64,000 nucleotides of DNA from Marinobacter sp. SS21 (GCF_028369065.1 NZ_JAQNDA010000008.1:153040-217039), one strand, 5' to 3'. Positions 17,638 through 27,193 are shown, counted from the first letter of the stretch. Numbers and translations: made by a program. The notes: generated by a model not told the origin, from the letters alone.

Positions 17638-18606
17638 TCAGTATCTTATTAATGCCGAACCCCAGGTGAAGCCACCTCCGAAGGCTTCCAGCAGCACCAC
17701 ATCGTTGCGCTTGATGCGACCGTCCCGCACCGCCACGTCGAGGGCCAGCGGAATCGAGGCGGCAGAGGTGTTGCCATGCTCATTCACCGTGACCACGACC
17801 TGATCCATGGCCATGTCGAGTTTCTTTGCGGTGGCGGCGATGATCCGGAGGTTGGCCTGGTGGGGCACCAGCCAGTCGATGTCCGATTTTTGCATCTGGT
17901 TGGCGGTCAGGGTTTCGTCCACAATCTTGCCGAGGGTGTTCACCGCCACTTTGAACACCTCGTTACCCTTCATCTCGATGGTACCCAGGCCCGCCTTCAG
18001 TTGATCCGGCTTGTCGGCGATGCCGCAGGGAACGTGCAACAGCTCTTCGTACTGTCCGTCCGCATGGAGGTGCGTCGAAAGAATACCGGCGTCTTCGTTG
18101 GCCTCCAGTACCACTGCTCCGGCGCCGTCGCCAAACAGCACACAGGTGCCGCGGTCTTTCCAGTTCACAATGCGCGAAAAGACTTCGGCGCCGACCACCA
18201 GTGCCTTTTTACTGCTGCCGGCTTTAATGAAATTGTCAGCGGTGGCCAACGCGTACACAAAGCCGCTGCACACCGCCTGCAGATCGAAGGCGGGGCAGCC
18301 GTGGATGCCCAGTCTGGCCTGGAGGATACAAGCGCAGCTGGGGAAAACCTTATCGGGCGTGGATGTGGCAAAGACGATCAGGTCAATGTCCTGGGGCGAC
18401 AGGCCAGCCGCTTCAATGGCCCGCAGCGATGCCTGTTCCGCCAGGTCGACGGTGGTTTGGCCTTCCAGCGCGATGTGGCGCTGCTCAATCCCGGTACGCT
18501 CGCGGATCCACTGGTCGGTCGTGTCCACCGTCGCTTCGAGGTCTTTGTTGGTGACGATGTTCTCGGGCAGGTAAGAACCTGTACCAGTGATGCGGGCGTA
18601 AGTCAT
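17638..18606 (-). CDS. 3-oxoacyl-ACP synthase III (FabH-type)
   Basis: 322-residue thiolase-fold enzyme that condenses an acyl-CoA starter with malonyl-ACP. The catalytic triad is present: Cys in [15 protein letters not shown] (about 113), His in VPHQANLRI (about 247) and Asn in [13 protein letters not shown] (about 277). YLPENIVTN, the dimer-contact [12 protein letters not shown], and [13 protein letters not shown] at the end fit FabH closely. The ATG is preceded by AGGACA. It is not in a fab cluster, so it is probably a second FabH copy rather than the housekeeping gene; the starter preference is unknown. Confidence 0.92.
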   Translation of the reverse strand: MTYARITGTGSYLPENIVTNKDLEATVDTTDQWIRERTGIEQRHIALEGQTTVDLAEQASLRAIEAAGLSPQDIDLIVFATSTPDKVFPSCACILQARLGIHGCPAFDLQAVCSGFVYALATADNFIKAGSSKKALVVGAEVFSRIVNWKDRGTCVLFGDGAGAVVLEANEDAGILSTHLHADGQYEELLHVPCGIADKPDQLKAGLGTIEMKGNEVFKVAVNTLGKIVDETLTANQMQKSDIDWLVPHQANLRIIAATAKKLDMAMDQVVVTVNEHGNTSAASIPLALDVAVRDGRIKRNDVVLLEAFGGGFTWGSALIRY

Positions 18607-18817
18607 GAAGGTGTCCTGAAGGGTGTTGGCTCGTGTCGATTGTTGGTTGACTCCATCGTATACCCAAGCTCCGTGCTGGGGTTATTAGCGATTTGTCGAT
18701 CATGGTGGGGGAAAGTTCCCGCATCGCCAGCCCTCAAGCCTTGAAGCGAATCCATTTTCTGGCCACTATGCAGCGTCTTCGTCTATGACCAACTTTTGCC
18801 GCAGAGAGGGAACCTTC

Positions 18818-19879
18818 GTGATCCACGACCAAGTCAAAGACTATTACGGACGGGTATTGCAGAAATCCGAGGATCTTCAGACCAATGCCTGTTGCACCGA
18901 TGCCAACATGCCGGGCTATCTGAAGCGGGTGATCGGCAAGATTCACGATGAGGTGCTGACCCGCTATTACGGTTGTGGACTGGTGGCTCCGGAGCAACTT
19001 GGTGGTATGCGGATACTGGACCTGGGCTCAGGCTCAGGCCGCGACGTCTACGCCCTGTCGGCCCTGGTCGGGGAGGCCGGCGAAGTGGTGGGTGTCGATA
19101 TGACCGATGAGCAACTGGACGTCGCCCGCCGACACGTTGATTATCACGCCAACGCCTTCGGCTATGCCAAGCCCAACGTGCGATTCCTCAAGGGCTACAT
19201 CGAAAAACTCGACGAGCTGGATCTGGAGCCGGGCAGCTTCGACATCATCGTCTCCAACTGCGTCATCAACCTGAGCCCGGACAAACTCGCCGTGCTGCGT
19301 CACGCCTACAACCTGCTCAAACCTGGCGGGGAAATGTATTTTTCCGATGTCTACGCCGACCGACGGATTCCACAGGCGCTGGCGGAAGACCCGGTGCTGT
19401 ATGGCGAGTGTCTCAGCGGTGCGCTGTACTGGAACGATTTTGAGAGCATGGCCAAAACCGCCGGCTTCGCCGATCCGCGCTTGGTTGAGGATTCCCCCAT
19501 CACCATCAACAACGCCGAGCAGGCGGCCAAGACCGGCCCGATCCAGTTCTTTTCAGCGACCTATCGGTTGTTCAAACTCGATGGCCTGGAGCCGGCCTGC
19601 GAAGATTACGGCCAGGCGGTGATCTATCGCGGCACCGTGCCCAATCAGGAACACCAGTTTGTGCTCGACAAACACCACGTGATTGCCAGGGGCAAAGTGT
19701 TCCCGGTGTGCGGCAACACCTATCGGATGTTGAGCGATACCCGGTTTCAAAGGCATTTCGAATTCATAGGAGACTGGAGCACCCACTACGGGATTTTCGA
19801 AGGCTGTGGCAGCTCACTGCCATATGACCGATCGGCGGCATCTTCGGCTGAGGCCGGTAGCTCCGGTGGGTGCTGCTAA
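18818..19879 (+). CDS. arsM: Arsenite S-adenosylmethyltransferase-like protein, long form
   Basis: 353-residue cytoplasmic methyltransferase. SAM motif I is ILDLGSGSGRDVYALSALVGEAG. Cysteines occupy the positions of the four conserved ArsM ligands: NACCTD, YYGCGL, SNCVINLSPDK and GECLSGAL. A C-terminal domain follows (HHVIARGKVFPVCGNTYRML, HFGxF-like THYGIFEGC) and the chain ends in Gly-Gly-Cys-Cys. This is the long ArsM architecture that methylates As(III). I prefer the GTG at 18818 because AGAGGG is 7 bases upstream; an ATG at 18785 has no such site. There is no arsR or ars transporter next to it, so expression may be constitutive. Related As/Te/Se methylation cannot be excluded. Confidence 0.85.
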   Translation: MIHDQVKDYYGRVLQKSEDLQTNACCTDANMPGYLKRVIGKIHDEVLTRYYGCGLVAPEQLGGMRILDLGSGSGRDVYALSALVGEAGEVVGVDMTDEQLDVARRHVDYHANAFGYAKPNVRFLKGYIEKLDELDLEPGSFDIIVSNCVINLSPDKLAVLRHAYNLLKPGGEMYFSDVYADRRIPQALAEDPVLYGECLSGALYWNDFESMAKTAGFADPRLVEDSPITINNAEQAAKTGPIQFFSATYRLFKLDGLEPACEDYGQAVIYRGTVPNQEHQFVLDKHHVIARGKVFPVCGNTYRMLSDTRFQRHFEFIGDWSTHYGIFEGCGSSLPYDRSAASSAEAGSSGGCC

Positions 19880-19925
19880 CGTCTGTCTTCAAGCCGTAGT
19901 TAACCGTCGATGTTTGGCGGGGTAT

Positions 19926-19955
19926 TCAGCCGAATTGGCTTGCTGATTCGGCTGA
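19926..19955. terminator. Hairpin between convergent arsM-like and antiporter genes
   Basis: Perfect 10-bp stem TCAGCCGAAT / ATTCGGCTGA with a 10-base loop, placed between two stop codons that face each other. There is no strong T-run, so it may act as a two-way terminator with limited strength. Confidence 0.45.
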
Positions 19956-19970
19956 GGCTTGGGTAACACC

Positions 19971-21734
19971 TTAGCGATCGCTGTCCGACAGTAGCGAGGC
20001 CAGTTCGGCCCGGCCACGGCGGTTGCTTTCCAGCAACTTGTCCCAGTCTTCGCGATGAGCCACCTGTTCGTCCAGCAGGGATTCGTCCACTGAGCGGAAA
20101 TTGCGCACCAATTCGATGGCAGTGGATTCCGGCAGTCCAAGTTGCATGAGTGTCAGCTTCGCGCTTTTCAGGGCGGATTCAAAAGTTTCCCGAACCACCA
20201 TCTCTACGCCCCTGGCGTGTAATTCAAAGGCGTGGTAGCGATCCCTGGCACGGGCAACTATCGCAACATCGGGGAAGTGCTGGCGCACCAGATCCACCAC
20301 TTTGAGCGCATCCTCGGCGTCGTCGACAGCCAGCACCAGCACCTTGGCGTGGGCGAGGCCGGCATTGTGCAGCAGGTCCAGTCGGGTGACATCGCCAAAG
20401 AACACCTCATTTCCATAGCGCCGGAGCAAATTGATCTCGTCCGGGTTGGAATCCAGGGCAGTAAAAGCAATCTTCCTCGCCACCAATATCCTCGCCGTGA
20501 TCTGGCCAAAACGGCCCAGACCGGCAATGACCACCTCCGGGTGCTCGCTGGGAGCCGTTTCGTCCTCGGGTAACGCCTCCGAGGAGCCTTTGTCGGGCGA
20601 GGGCAGCAGAGTTGAGGCCAGCTTCAGCAGCAGGGGCGTGCTGGCCATGGAGAGCGCCACCACCAGGTTTAGCCGACCAACGGTATCGCCATCCATCAGC
20701 CCCAGCCCTTTGGCCTGGGTCAACAGCACGAACGCGAATTCGCCACCCTGGCTCAACAGAATGCCGAACCTGACGGTACTGGACCAGGCTACTCTGCGTA
20801 CCCGGGCGATGAGCATCAGCACCACCGACTTAGCCAGCAATAGGACAATGAGATAGAGGATGATGGTGAGGGGTGAGTCTAGCAGCAGTCGCAGATCCAT
20901 CGTCATGCCGATGGCGAGGAAAAACAGGCCGAGCAGCAAGCCCTTGAACGGTTGAATATCGGTTTCAAGCTGTTCCCGATAGGGCGAGTTGGCCAACAGG
21001 ACGCCCGCGACGAATGCTCCCAATCCCATGGATAGCCCGAGATAACCCATCAACCCCGCCGACCCCAGCACCAAGAGCAGGGCGCTGGCGGTCATCACAT
21101 CCCGATTGCGTAGCTTGGCGAGCCAGCCGAGCCAGGGATTCAACAGATAGCGACCGGCGAATCCCATGGCAATGAGTGCCCCCAGGCCCGCCAGCAGTTG
21201 CGGGCTACCCTCATCACGTTGGGTGCCGGCGAGAACGGGTAGTATCAGGATGATGGGAATGACCGCTAAATCCTGGAACAGCAGAATGGAGAAACCAGAC
21301 CGTCCCTGGGGCGTGCCCAATTGATTGGTTTCCACCAGCATCTGTACGACAAAGGCGGTGGACGACAGGGCCAGGGTGGCACCGATGGCGATGCTCTGGT
21401 TGACGCTGAAGCCGAGAAACCAGAAGGCACCGGCCAAGGCAAGGGTGCTGAGGAAGACCTGGCTCGCCCCCAGCCCAATCAGCCGATTTCGTTGCGCCCA
21501 AAGTTGGGCTGGTTCGAGTTCCAGTCCCACCAGAAACAGCATGAGGACAACGCCTAGCTCCGCAAAATGCAGCACAGCTTCCGCACCGCTGATCCAGCCA
21601 AAGCCCAAAGGCCCAACGATGATACCCGCGACCAGATATCCCAGAATGCTACCTAGACCGGCACGCTGAAATATCGGCAGTAGCACGAGTGCCGCCGCGA
21701 GCAAGACCAACGCTTGCGCGAAAAAATGTTCCAC
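19971..21734 (-). CDS. Kef-type monovalent cation:proton antiporter (CPA2) with RCK domain
   Basis: 587-residue inner-membrane protein. The first 380 residues contain about twelve hydrophobic segments with family motifs GYLVAGIIVGP, ELGVVLMLFLVGLELEP and LFQDLAVIPIILILPVL. The cytoplasmic part begins with the TrkA-N Rossmann fold VVIAGLGRFGQITARILVARKIAFTALDSNPDE, which binds NAD(H) or glutathione adducts in KefB/KefC. Overall size fits KefB/KefC (about 600). K+ efflux coupled to H+ entry protects against electrophiles; with a glutathione S-transferase and pirins nearby this is plausible. Same strand as the upstream pirin gene, 34 bases apart. No KefF/KefG partner gene is next to it. Confidence 0.9.
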   Translation of the reverse strand: MEHFFAQALVLLAAALVLLPIFQRAGLGSILGYLVAGIIVGPLGFGWISGAEAVLHFAELGVVLMLFLVGLELEPAQLWAQRNRLIGLGASQVFLSTLALAGAFWFLGFSVNQSIAIGATLALSSTAFVVQMLVETNQLGTPQGRSGFSILLFQDLAVIPIILILPVLAGTQRDEGSPQLLAGLGALIAMGFAGRYLLNPWLGWLAKLRNRDVMTASALLLVLGSAGLMGYLGLSMGLGAFVAGVLLANSPYREQLETDIQPFKGLLLGLFFLAIGMTMDLRLLLDSPLTIILYLIVLLLAKSVVLMLIARVRRVAWSSTVRFGILLSQGGEFAFVLLTQAKGLGLMDGDTVGRLNLVVALSMASTPLLLKLASTLLPSPDKGSSEALPEDETAPSEHPEVVIAGLGRFGQITARILVARKIAFTALDSNPDEINLLRRYGNEVFFGDVTRLDLLHNAGLAHAKVLVLAVDDAEDALKVVDLVRQHFPDVAIVARARDRYHAFELHARGVEMVVRETFESALKSAKLTLMQLGLPESTAIELVRNFRSVDESLLDEQVAHREDWDKLLESNRRGRAELASLLSDSDR

Positions 21735-21768
21735 GGTATCTCCTTGCCCCCCCAGAGGGCATCAAAGC

Positions 21769-22683
21769 CTATTCCGGGAGGGGAATGAACTCCTGTTCAT
21801 CGCCCGGGACTTTGTCGAATCGTCCATCCCTCCAGTCCTGCTTGGCCTGTTCAATACGCTCCTTGCGACTGGACACGAAGTTCCACTCGATAAACCGTTT
21901 GCTGAAGGGCTCACCTCCGATGATGGCCAGCCGGGTCTCCGCCAGTGCCTCAACCACCACGCCGCTTTGTTCAGACACAATGGCCATGGCGTGTTCTGGA
22001 ATTACGGTATCTTTTGCCTTCAGCTCGCCTTTGGCGACATACACCGCGCGTTCCTGGGCGTCGGGAACAGTAATCCGCTGACCTGGCTGCAGCCAGGCTT
22101 CCACGTACAGGGTATCCGCAAAGATCTTGACCGGCGATGTAACGCCAAACGCGGAACCCATCATTACCCGTATCGGTACGCCATCGACATTAATGGCGGG
22201 AATATCCGTGTCCGGGTAGTGGTAAAAGGCGGGTTCGATCTCCTCCTGCGCTTCGGGCAGCGCCAGCCAGAGCTGCAGACCGTTCAAGGTGTGGTCCGTG
22301 GCGGTGATTGCCGGCCGCTCCCTTTCTGAATGCACAATGCCCCGGCCAGCTACCATCAGGTTAATGTCACCCGATCGAATCGCCTGCAGGCTGCCCAGCG
22401 AATCCCGATGCAGGATCTCGCCCTCGAACAGATAGGTTACCGTGGCGATGCCAATGTGAGGGTGAGGGCGCACGTTAATGCCGGTACCCGCCTCAAACCG
22501 TGCGGGCCCCATGTGGTCGAAAAAGATCCAGGGGCCTACCATTTTCCGGCGAGCAGTTGGCAGCAGGCGCCGCACCGAAAAGCCACCGAGGTCGCGGTCC
22601 TTGGGTTCAAGCAGCATCTCGATGGCACCGCATTCTTCTTTACATAGACATTCCAATTCAACTTCGCTGGCAAGATTGCTCAT
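21769..22683 (-). CDS. Pirin family protein (304 aa)
   Basis: Bicupin of the pirin family. The N-terminal cupin has RRLLPTARRKMVGPWIFFDHMGPARF and the metal site HPHIGIATVTYLFEGEILHRDS followed by GRGIVHSERE, which supplies the His-His-His-Glu iron site. The C-terminal cupin follows (YVAKGELKAKDTVIPEHAMAI). Members can be quercetin 2,3-dioxygenases or redox-sensing regulators; which applies here is unknown. A leader of about 20 residues with two cysteines (LECLCKEECG) precedes the fold and is unusual. The gene is followed by the antiporter gene on the same strand. It is clearly different in sequence from the second pirin at 22830. Confidence 0.88.
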   Translation of the reverse strand: MSNLASEVELECLCKEECGAIEMLLEPKDRDLGGFSVRRLLPTARRKMVGPWIFFDHMGPARFEAGTGINVRPHPHIGIATVTYLFEGEILHRDSLGSLQAIRSGDINLMVAGRGIVHSERERPAITATDHTLNGLQLWLALPEAQEEIEPAFYHYPDTDIPAINVDGVPIRVMMGSAFGVTSPVKIFADTLYVEAWLQPGQRITVPDAQERAVYVAKGELKAKDTVIPEHAMAIVSEQSGVVVEALAETRLAIIGGEPFSKRFIEWNFVSSRKERIEQAKQDWRDGRFDKVPGDEQEFIPLPE

Positions 22684-22829
22684 GGGTGTCTCCTAGACGG
22701 CACAGGCTTTCGGCACAGATCTCTCATCGACTATTGTTGAAGAAATCCGAACTTTCCATCTTGAAATTAAGGATAGCTCGCTCAAATTCGTCCTGTCCGG
22801 CCGTGGATGGTGGACTTCTGTCCGTAGCG

Positions 22830-23696
22830 TTAGAGCGCCCCGAACTTGCCGGCTTGGAAATCGTGCATTGCCTGCTGGATCTCTTCGTGGGTGTTCATCA
22901 CAAACGGCCCGTGGCCGACCACCGGCTCGTCGATGGGTTCGCCGCTCAATACCAATAACCGTGCGTTGTTGTTGGACTCGATCAGTACTTCCTGCCCCTC
23001 GCGATCCAGGTTGGCCAGCTCCGCATCACGCAAGACGTCGGAGCCGTTGATCTGGGCTGTGCCATTCAACACCGCGATCAGGGTTGTGTGGCCGGCCGGA
23101 ACCGCCAGATTCAACCGCGCGCCGGGCTCCAGCTGGAGATCCCAGACATTGATGGGGGTGAAGGTTTTGGCCGCTCCTTTGTGCCCCAAGTACTCGCCGG
23201 CGATGACCCTTAGCGTGCCGCCGTGGTCTTCCAGTGCTACCTGAGGGATCTCCTCGTCGAGCAGTGTCTGGTAGGCCGCCGGTGCGTCCTTGGACTCAGC
23301 GGGCAGATTGACCCAGAGCTGCACCATCTCCAGCAGGCCGCCATGCTCCGTGAACCGGCGGGAGTGGAACTCCTCGTGCACAATGCCCGCACCGGCGGTC
23401 ATCCACTGGACATCCCCTTCGCCGATGAGTCCGCCGGCCCCCGAGGTGTCCCGGTGTTCCAGCTCCCCCTTGTACACCAACGTGACGGTCTCAAAGCCCC
23501 GGTGTGGGTGCTGGCCGACGCCCCGGGGGCGCTGTGCCGGCGGGAATTCCGCTGGCCCCGCATAGTCCAGGAGGAGAAACGGCGAAATGTTCTTCGCCCC
23601 CATGCGGTCGTAGGAGAACAAGGAGCGAACGGGAAACCCGTCGCCTACCCAATGGCCATGGGGTGGACTGTAGGTCGTTAAGATCTTCTTCAACAT
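22830..23696 (-). CDS. Pirin family protein (288 aa)
   Basis: Second pirin-type bicupin, 288 residues. The metal-binding first cupin reads FLLLDYAGPAEFPP, QHPHRGFETVTLVYKGELEHRDT and TAGAGIVHEEFHS; all four iron ligands (two His, His, Glu) are present. HWVGDGFPVRSLFSYDRMG is the start of the pirin fold. The gene starts with ATG and good AT-rich leader, and a candidate LysR operator lies about 100 bases upstream, shared with the LysR gene at 24859. This suggests the pirin is part of that regulon, with the YcaC-like hydrolase. Quercetinase activity is possible but not shown by sequence. Confidence 0.88.
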   Translation of the reverse strand: MLKKILTTYSPPHGHWVGDGFPVRSLFSYDRMGAKNISPFLLLDYAGPAEFPPAQRPRGVGQHPHRGFETVTLVYKGELEHRDTSGAGGLIGEGDVQWMTAGAGIVHEEFHSRRFTEHGGLLEMVQLWVNLPAESKDAPAAYQTLLDEEIPQVALEDHGGTLRVIAGEYLGHKGAAKTFTPINVWDLQLEPGARLNLAVPAGHTTLIAVLNGTAQINGSDVLRDAELANLDREGQEVLIESNNNARLLVLSGEPIDEPVVGHGPFVMNTHEEIQQAMHDFQAGKFGAL

Positions 23697-23798
23697 CGTG
23701 GCCTCCGTTTGGGCCGGATCGGCCCAGTGTTCAACAGCATCGGTATGACCATAAACCCGTGCAGGGGAACTGACTAGACGCCGAAAATCACACTCAGT

Positions 23799-23814
23799 GT
23801 TCTATTTCAGGAAC
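23799..23814. promoter_or_regulatory. Candidate LysR box upstream of pirin
   Basis: GTTCTATTTCAGGAAC, with GTTC/GAAC ends, about 100 bases before the pirin start. It lies in a 14-base block (ACTCAGTGTTCTAT, 23792-23805) repeated exactly in front of the LysR gene at 24828-24841. Confidence 0.55.
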
Positions 23815-23932
23815 GCAACTCCTTGATCAACGAAAGCCATAGGGCCATTGGCCCCACCACAATCCACCAAAGGCCACTGCGCTACTGTCTCAGCGGGTAA
23901 AAGTCTGTGGGTACGCCGGGGCACCCAAGGGG

Positions 23933-23953
23933 AATGACGGATGCCCCGTCATT
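23933..23953 (-). terminator. Hairpin after the YcaC-like hydrolase gene
   Basis: 8-bp stem AATGACGG / CCGTCATT with a 5-base loop, placed 3 bases after the hydrolase stop codon on the minus strand. It lacks a T-run, so strength is uncertain. Confidence 0.45.
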
Positions 23954-23956
23954 GCC

Positions 23957-24583
23957 TTATTGCTTCTCGGGCAGGGTGTTGTAACTGGTGATCAGGTTTC
24001 GGTAGTCCGGGATGTGGTTCGAGAACAGGGTGCCGAGACCTTCAATGTCGTTGCGCCAGTCACGGTGCAACTCACACGCCAGGCCGAACCAGGTCATGAG
24101 CTGGGCTCCGGCTTGCGACATGCGGTCCCAGGCGGAATGCCGGGTCAGCTCGTTGAACGTGCCAGAGGCGTCGGTCACTACGAAGACGTCGTAACCTTCG
24201 GCCAGTGCGGACAACGCCGGAAACGCGACGCACACTTCCGTGACCACGCCAGCGATGATCAGCTGCTTCTTGCCCGTCGCCTTGACCGCCTTCACGAAGT
24301 CCTCGTTGTCCCAAGCGTTGATCTGGCCGGGACGAGCAATATAAGGGGCTTCAGGAAACTGCTCTTTCAGCTCGGGGACCAGTGGGCCGTTGGGTCCAGT
24401 TTCGAAGCTGGTGGTTAGAATTGTTGGTAATCCGAAGTACTTGGCAAGATCGCCAACCGCCAGGACGTTATTCTTGAACTTATCCGGGTCGATGTCGCGG
24501 ACAAGAGACAGTAGCCCGGTCTGGTGATCAACCAACAATACTGCGGCGTTATTCTTATCGAGTCGAACATACGGCTTGCTCAT
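23957..24583 (-). CDS. Isochorismatase-family hydrolase, YcaC-like
   Basis: 208-residue cysteine hydrolase. The catalytic triad of the family is visible: Asp in AAVLLVDHQTGL (about 20), Lys in VKATGKKQLIIAG (about 117) and nucleophile Cys in GVVTEVCVAFPALSALAEG. The cis-peptide stretch before Cys and the C-terminal GLACELHRDWRNDIEG are typical of YcaC and its relatives, which form octamers and act on unknown amides. The ATG has AGGACT upstream. It is divergent from the LysR gene at 24859, a classical arrangement for a LysR target. Confidence 0.86.
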   Translation of the reverse strand: MSKPYVRLDKNNAAVLLVDHQTGLLSLVRDIDPDKFKNNVLAVGDLAKYFGLPTILTTSFETGPNGPLVPELKEQFPEAPYIARPGQINAWDNEDFVKAVKATGKKQLIIAGVVTEVCVAFPALSALAEGYDVFVVTDASGTFNELTRHSAWDRMSQAGAQLMTWFGLACELHRDWRNDIEGLGTLFSNHIPDYRNLITSYNTLPEKQ

Positions 24584-24834
24584 GGCTTAGTCCTTTCAAT
24601 TACGGTTTGTGAGATCAACCTTCATTGTTCAAGTACTCCATCGGTGCGGCTTGCAGGCCTGCTTGCGGCACTGAAAGCAGGCAGGGTCCTGGAGGCAAGT
24701 CGCTTCACGTCGGAGCCGATCTGAACACGCAAAGCAGGGGCAGTCTGGCGCTGTTGGTTCACCGTTTTGCGGTTCTGGCTCTTACGTTAGACCATGCGAT
24801 GTGTCGCGAGTAGGCTCAAAAACTTATACTCAGT

Positions 24835-24850
24835 GTTCTATATATAGGAC
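24835..24850. promoter_or_regulatory. Candidate LysR box overlapping the LysR gene leader
   Basis: GTTCTATATATAGGAC is a near-perfect dyad 8 bases before the LysR start, just after a TATACT that could be the -10 (24825-24830). Binding here would block the gene's own transcription, the usual autorepression. The same block occurs at 23799. Confidence 0.55.
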
Positions 24851-24858
24851 GAAATTCT

Positions 24859-25773
24859 ATGCAGGATCTAAACGACCTTTACTACTTCGTGCAGGCCGTT
24901 GACCACGGTGGATTTTCGCAAGCCGGTCGCGCCTTGGGCGTACCCAAGTCAAAGTTGAGCCGCCGTGTTGCCGAACTGGAGCACCGACTGGACACCCGGT
25001 TAATCAACCGGTCTACGCGTGGGTTTACGGTTACTGAATTGGGCAAAGAATACTATCGCCACTGTGTGGCCATGCTCGTAGAAGCGGAGGCGGCGCAGGA
25101 ACTGATCGATCGGTCACGGTCTGAACCCCGAGGAATCGTCCGACTGAGCTGCCCACCTGGTCTGATTTACTTCCATGTCGGGAAACTCCTGGTCCGGTTC
25201 ATGGCCGAGTACCCCCAGGTCAAAGTTGAGATCGTCGCCACCAGCCGACGGGTGGATGTGATCAGGGAGGGGTTGGACCTTGCGTTGAGAGTCCGGTTTC
25301 CGCCGCTTGAGGACAGCGAATTAGCGATGAAGGTGCTGTGTCAAAGTCCCCAGTGCTTGATGGCATCGCCGGATTTCATGAGGCAGCATCCGCACCCGAA
25401 TAGTCCATCGGATTTGGCCGGGCTACCAAGCCTGGACTTTGAGCAAGCCGACGGAAAGCACATCTGGTGCCTTGATGGTCCCGATGGGGATACGGTTCAG
25501 ATACACCACCAACCTCGATTGGTAACTGATGATGTCTTTACTCTCAGGGAAGCCGCATTGGCTGGGTTGGGAGTGGTACGAATGCCCTTGATTGCTGGTG
25601 GTGGGGATTTGATAGAAGGTCGATTGATGAGTGTGATGCCAAGCTGGCGGCCAAGGGGCGGGGTCCTACACGCGGTATTTCCCTCCCGACGGGGCCTGGT
25701 GCCGGCAGTCAGGGCCTTGCTGGACTATCTGGCCGATGCTATGGACGATGTGGACTTTGTCCTGGAGGGTTAA
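24859..25773 (+). CDS. LysR-family transcriptional regulator
   Basis: 304-residue regulator. The N-terminal winged helix (about 1-60: LNDLYYFVQAVDHGGFSQAGRALGVPKSKLSRRVAELEHRL) is a standard LysR HTH. The effector domain starts near GIVRLSCPPGLIYFHVGKLLVRFMAEYP. The branch resembles regulators paired with pirins and isochorismatase-like hydrolases in proteobacteria. It is divergent from the YcaC-like gene and two matching dyads suggest it controls itself and the pirin at 22830. The effector is unknown; quinones or phenolics fit the neighbouring genes by inference. Confidence 0.9.
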   Translation: MQDLNDLYYFVQAVDHGGFSQAGRALGVPKSKLSRRVAELEHRLDTRLINRSTRGFTVTELGKEYYRHCVAMLVEAEAAQELIDRSRSEPRGIVRLSCPPGLIYFHVGKLLVRFMAEYPQVKVEIVATSRRVDVIREGLDLALRVRFPPLEDSELAMKVLCQSPQCLMASPDFMRQHPHPNSPSDLAGLPSLDFEQADGKHIWCLDGPDGDTVQIHHQPRLVTDDVFTLREAALAGLGVVRMPLIAGGGDLIEGRLMSVMPSWRPRGGVLHAVFPSRRGLVPAVRALLDYLADAMDDVDFVLEG

Positions 25774-25952
25774 CCCGCCACCCTGGGTTCGGAGCCCATG
25801 CGTGAACATTTCAGGTTCTGCAATGTCCTAAAAAGTTTACTTCGCGTCCGCATAAGTGATGGGCAATGCCGGGCTCCAATCGTTAATGTGCCTTTTACAC
25901 TCAAAGAGCAATGCCCGAGTGGTATCACACAGTACTGAATATGCGGTAAGCC

Positions 25953-27050
25953 ATGACAACAAAAAATCACCATGGATCGCGCTCCCTGCGAGCAGCCAAT
26001 ACCTCAGGCGTGGTTCTCGCGGGACTGGTCCAGCAGCTGTTGATCGTTGCCGAGAAACAGGGTTTGTCCCGAGAGTATCTTCTCGCGGTTATGGAGATGA
26101 AGCCTGAAGAGCTGGCGGACCCAAACCAACTGATTCGTACCAATTACCTGGAACGACTGCTGAATGCGGGGCTCGCCTTCAGTCAGGATGAATTGCTGGG
26201 TCTTCATCTCGCTCAATACTCACGTCCCGAAGGCTTTGGCGTGGCCGGGTACATTCTCCAGGCCTGTAGCACCATTCGGGAGGCCATTGAGATGTGCATC
26301 CGTTATGAGCACCTGGCTAGCAGCATCGGGACTACTTCGTTGCATTACGAGCCGGGAGTTGCTCTTTGGGCCTGGGACATTGCCACACACGATGACGTCT
26401 TTCGCCGTCACGCGGTCGACTTTTTGCTGGGGTCACTGAGCTTCATTACCCGTACCCACCCAACTACCTCGACCCACAACTTTTTCAGCTACGTCCTATT
26501 ACAACATTCCCCGCCGGCTTCCCCCCGCCAGCTGGAGGAGTATGAACGGGTATTCGGGTGTCCTGTGCGATTTAACCAACCCCTCAACGCCCTGGCATTT
26601 CCCTTGGAAGCCCTCAATGCAAAGCTGGTGCATTCGAACTCGGGAATGCTGGACGCCCTCGAAGCACACGCACGTTTTCTCCAGCGCAAGAATGAGGGTG
26701 TGAGCTTTTACGTGAGAGCACGTACCAAGCTGAGAGTACTTTTGGGGGATGGTTTTGCCTCGAGGGAAGGGTTGGCAGAGTGCCTGGGCATGAGTAGCCG
26801 CCACCTGCTTCGGCGGCTGAGAGATGAAGGAACCACCTATCGGGAGCTGGTCGACGAATTGCGCCTCGAATTGGCCTTGAGACTACTTGCGGAAAGCAGC
26901 GATAGCGTTGAGTCCATCGCTCACCGTCTGCAGTACACCGAAAGCCAGTCTTTTATCCGATGGTTCAAGTCCAGAAAAAAGATGACACCGACACAATTCA
27001 GGCAGGCAGCGACTAGACCTACCGGCACCTTAAAAAATGTTGAATGGTAA
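25953..27050 (+). CDS. AraC-family transcriptional regulator (Arabinose_bd_2-type N-terminus)
   Basis: 365-residue regulator. The N-terminal region (about 15-215), with EMKPEELADPNQLIRTNYLERLLNAG, LGLHLAQYSRPEGFGVAGYILQACSTIREAIEMCIRYEHLA, matches the GliR/OruR-type ligand domain. The C-terminal region has two helix-turn-helix motifs (GLAECLGMSSRHLLRRLRDEGTTYRELVDELRLELALRLL and VESIAHRLQYTESQSFIRWFKSRKKMTPTQFRQ). It lies 143 bases before the esterase lipoprotein gene on the same strand and probably controls the esterase and GMC oxidoreductase genes. The effector is unknown. Confidence 0.9.
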   Translation: MTTKNHHGSRSLRAANTSGVVLAGLVQQLLIVAEKQGLSREYLLAVMEMKPEELADPNQLIRTNYLERLLNAGLAFSQDELLGLHLAQYSRPEGFGVAGYILQACSTIREAIEMCIRYEHLASSIGTTSLHYEPGVALWAWDIATHDDVFRRHAVDFLLGSLSFITRTHPTTSTHNFFSYVLLQHSPPASPRQLEEYERVFGCPVRFNQPLNALAFPLEALNAKLVHSNSGMLDALEAHARFLQRKNEGVSFYVRARTKLRVLLGDGFASREGLAECLGMSSRHLLRRLRDEGTTYRELVDELRLELALRLLAESSDSVESIAHRLQYTESQSFIRWFKSRKKMTPTQFRQAATRPTGTLKNVEW

Positions 27051-27193
27051 TGGACAGAGTCAGAAGTCGGTAGCGTTGAACCGTGGTGAAAGCGGTGACG
27101 GTTTCCCTGGTCCGGTTGGCCGATAGAGCTGGTGTATTTTTCCATTGAGCGGTAAGCATCCGCTCCGCTCGTTGAACACAAGGAATACCTCAA

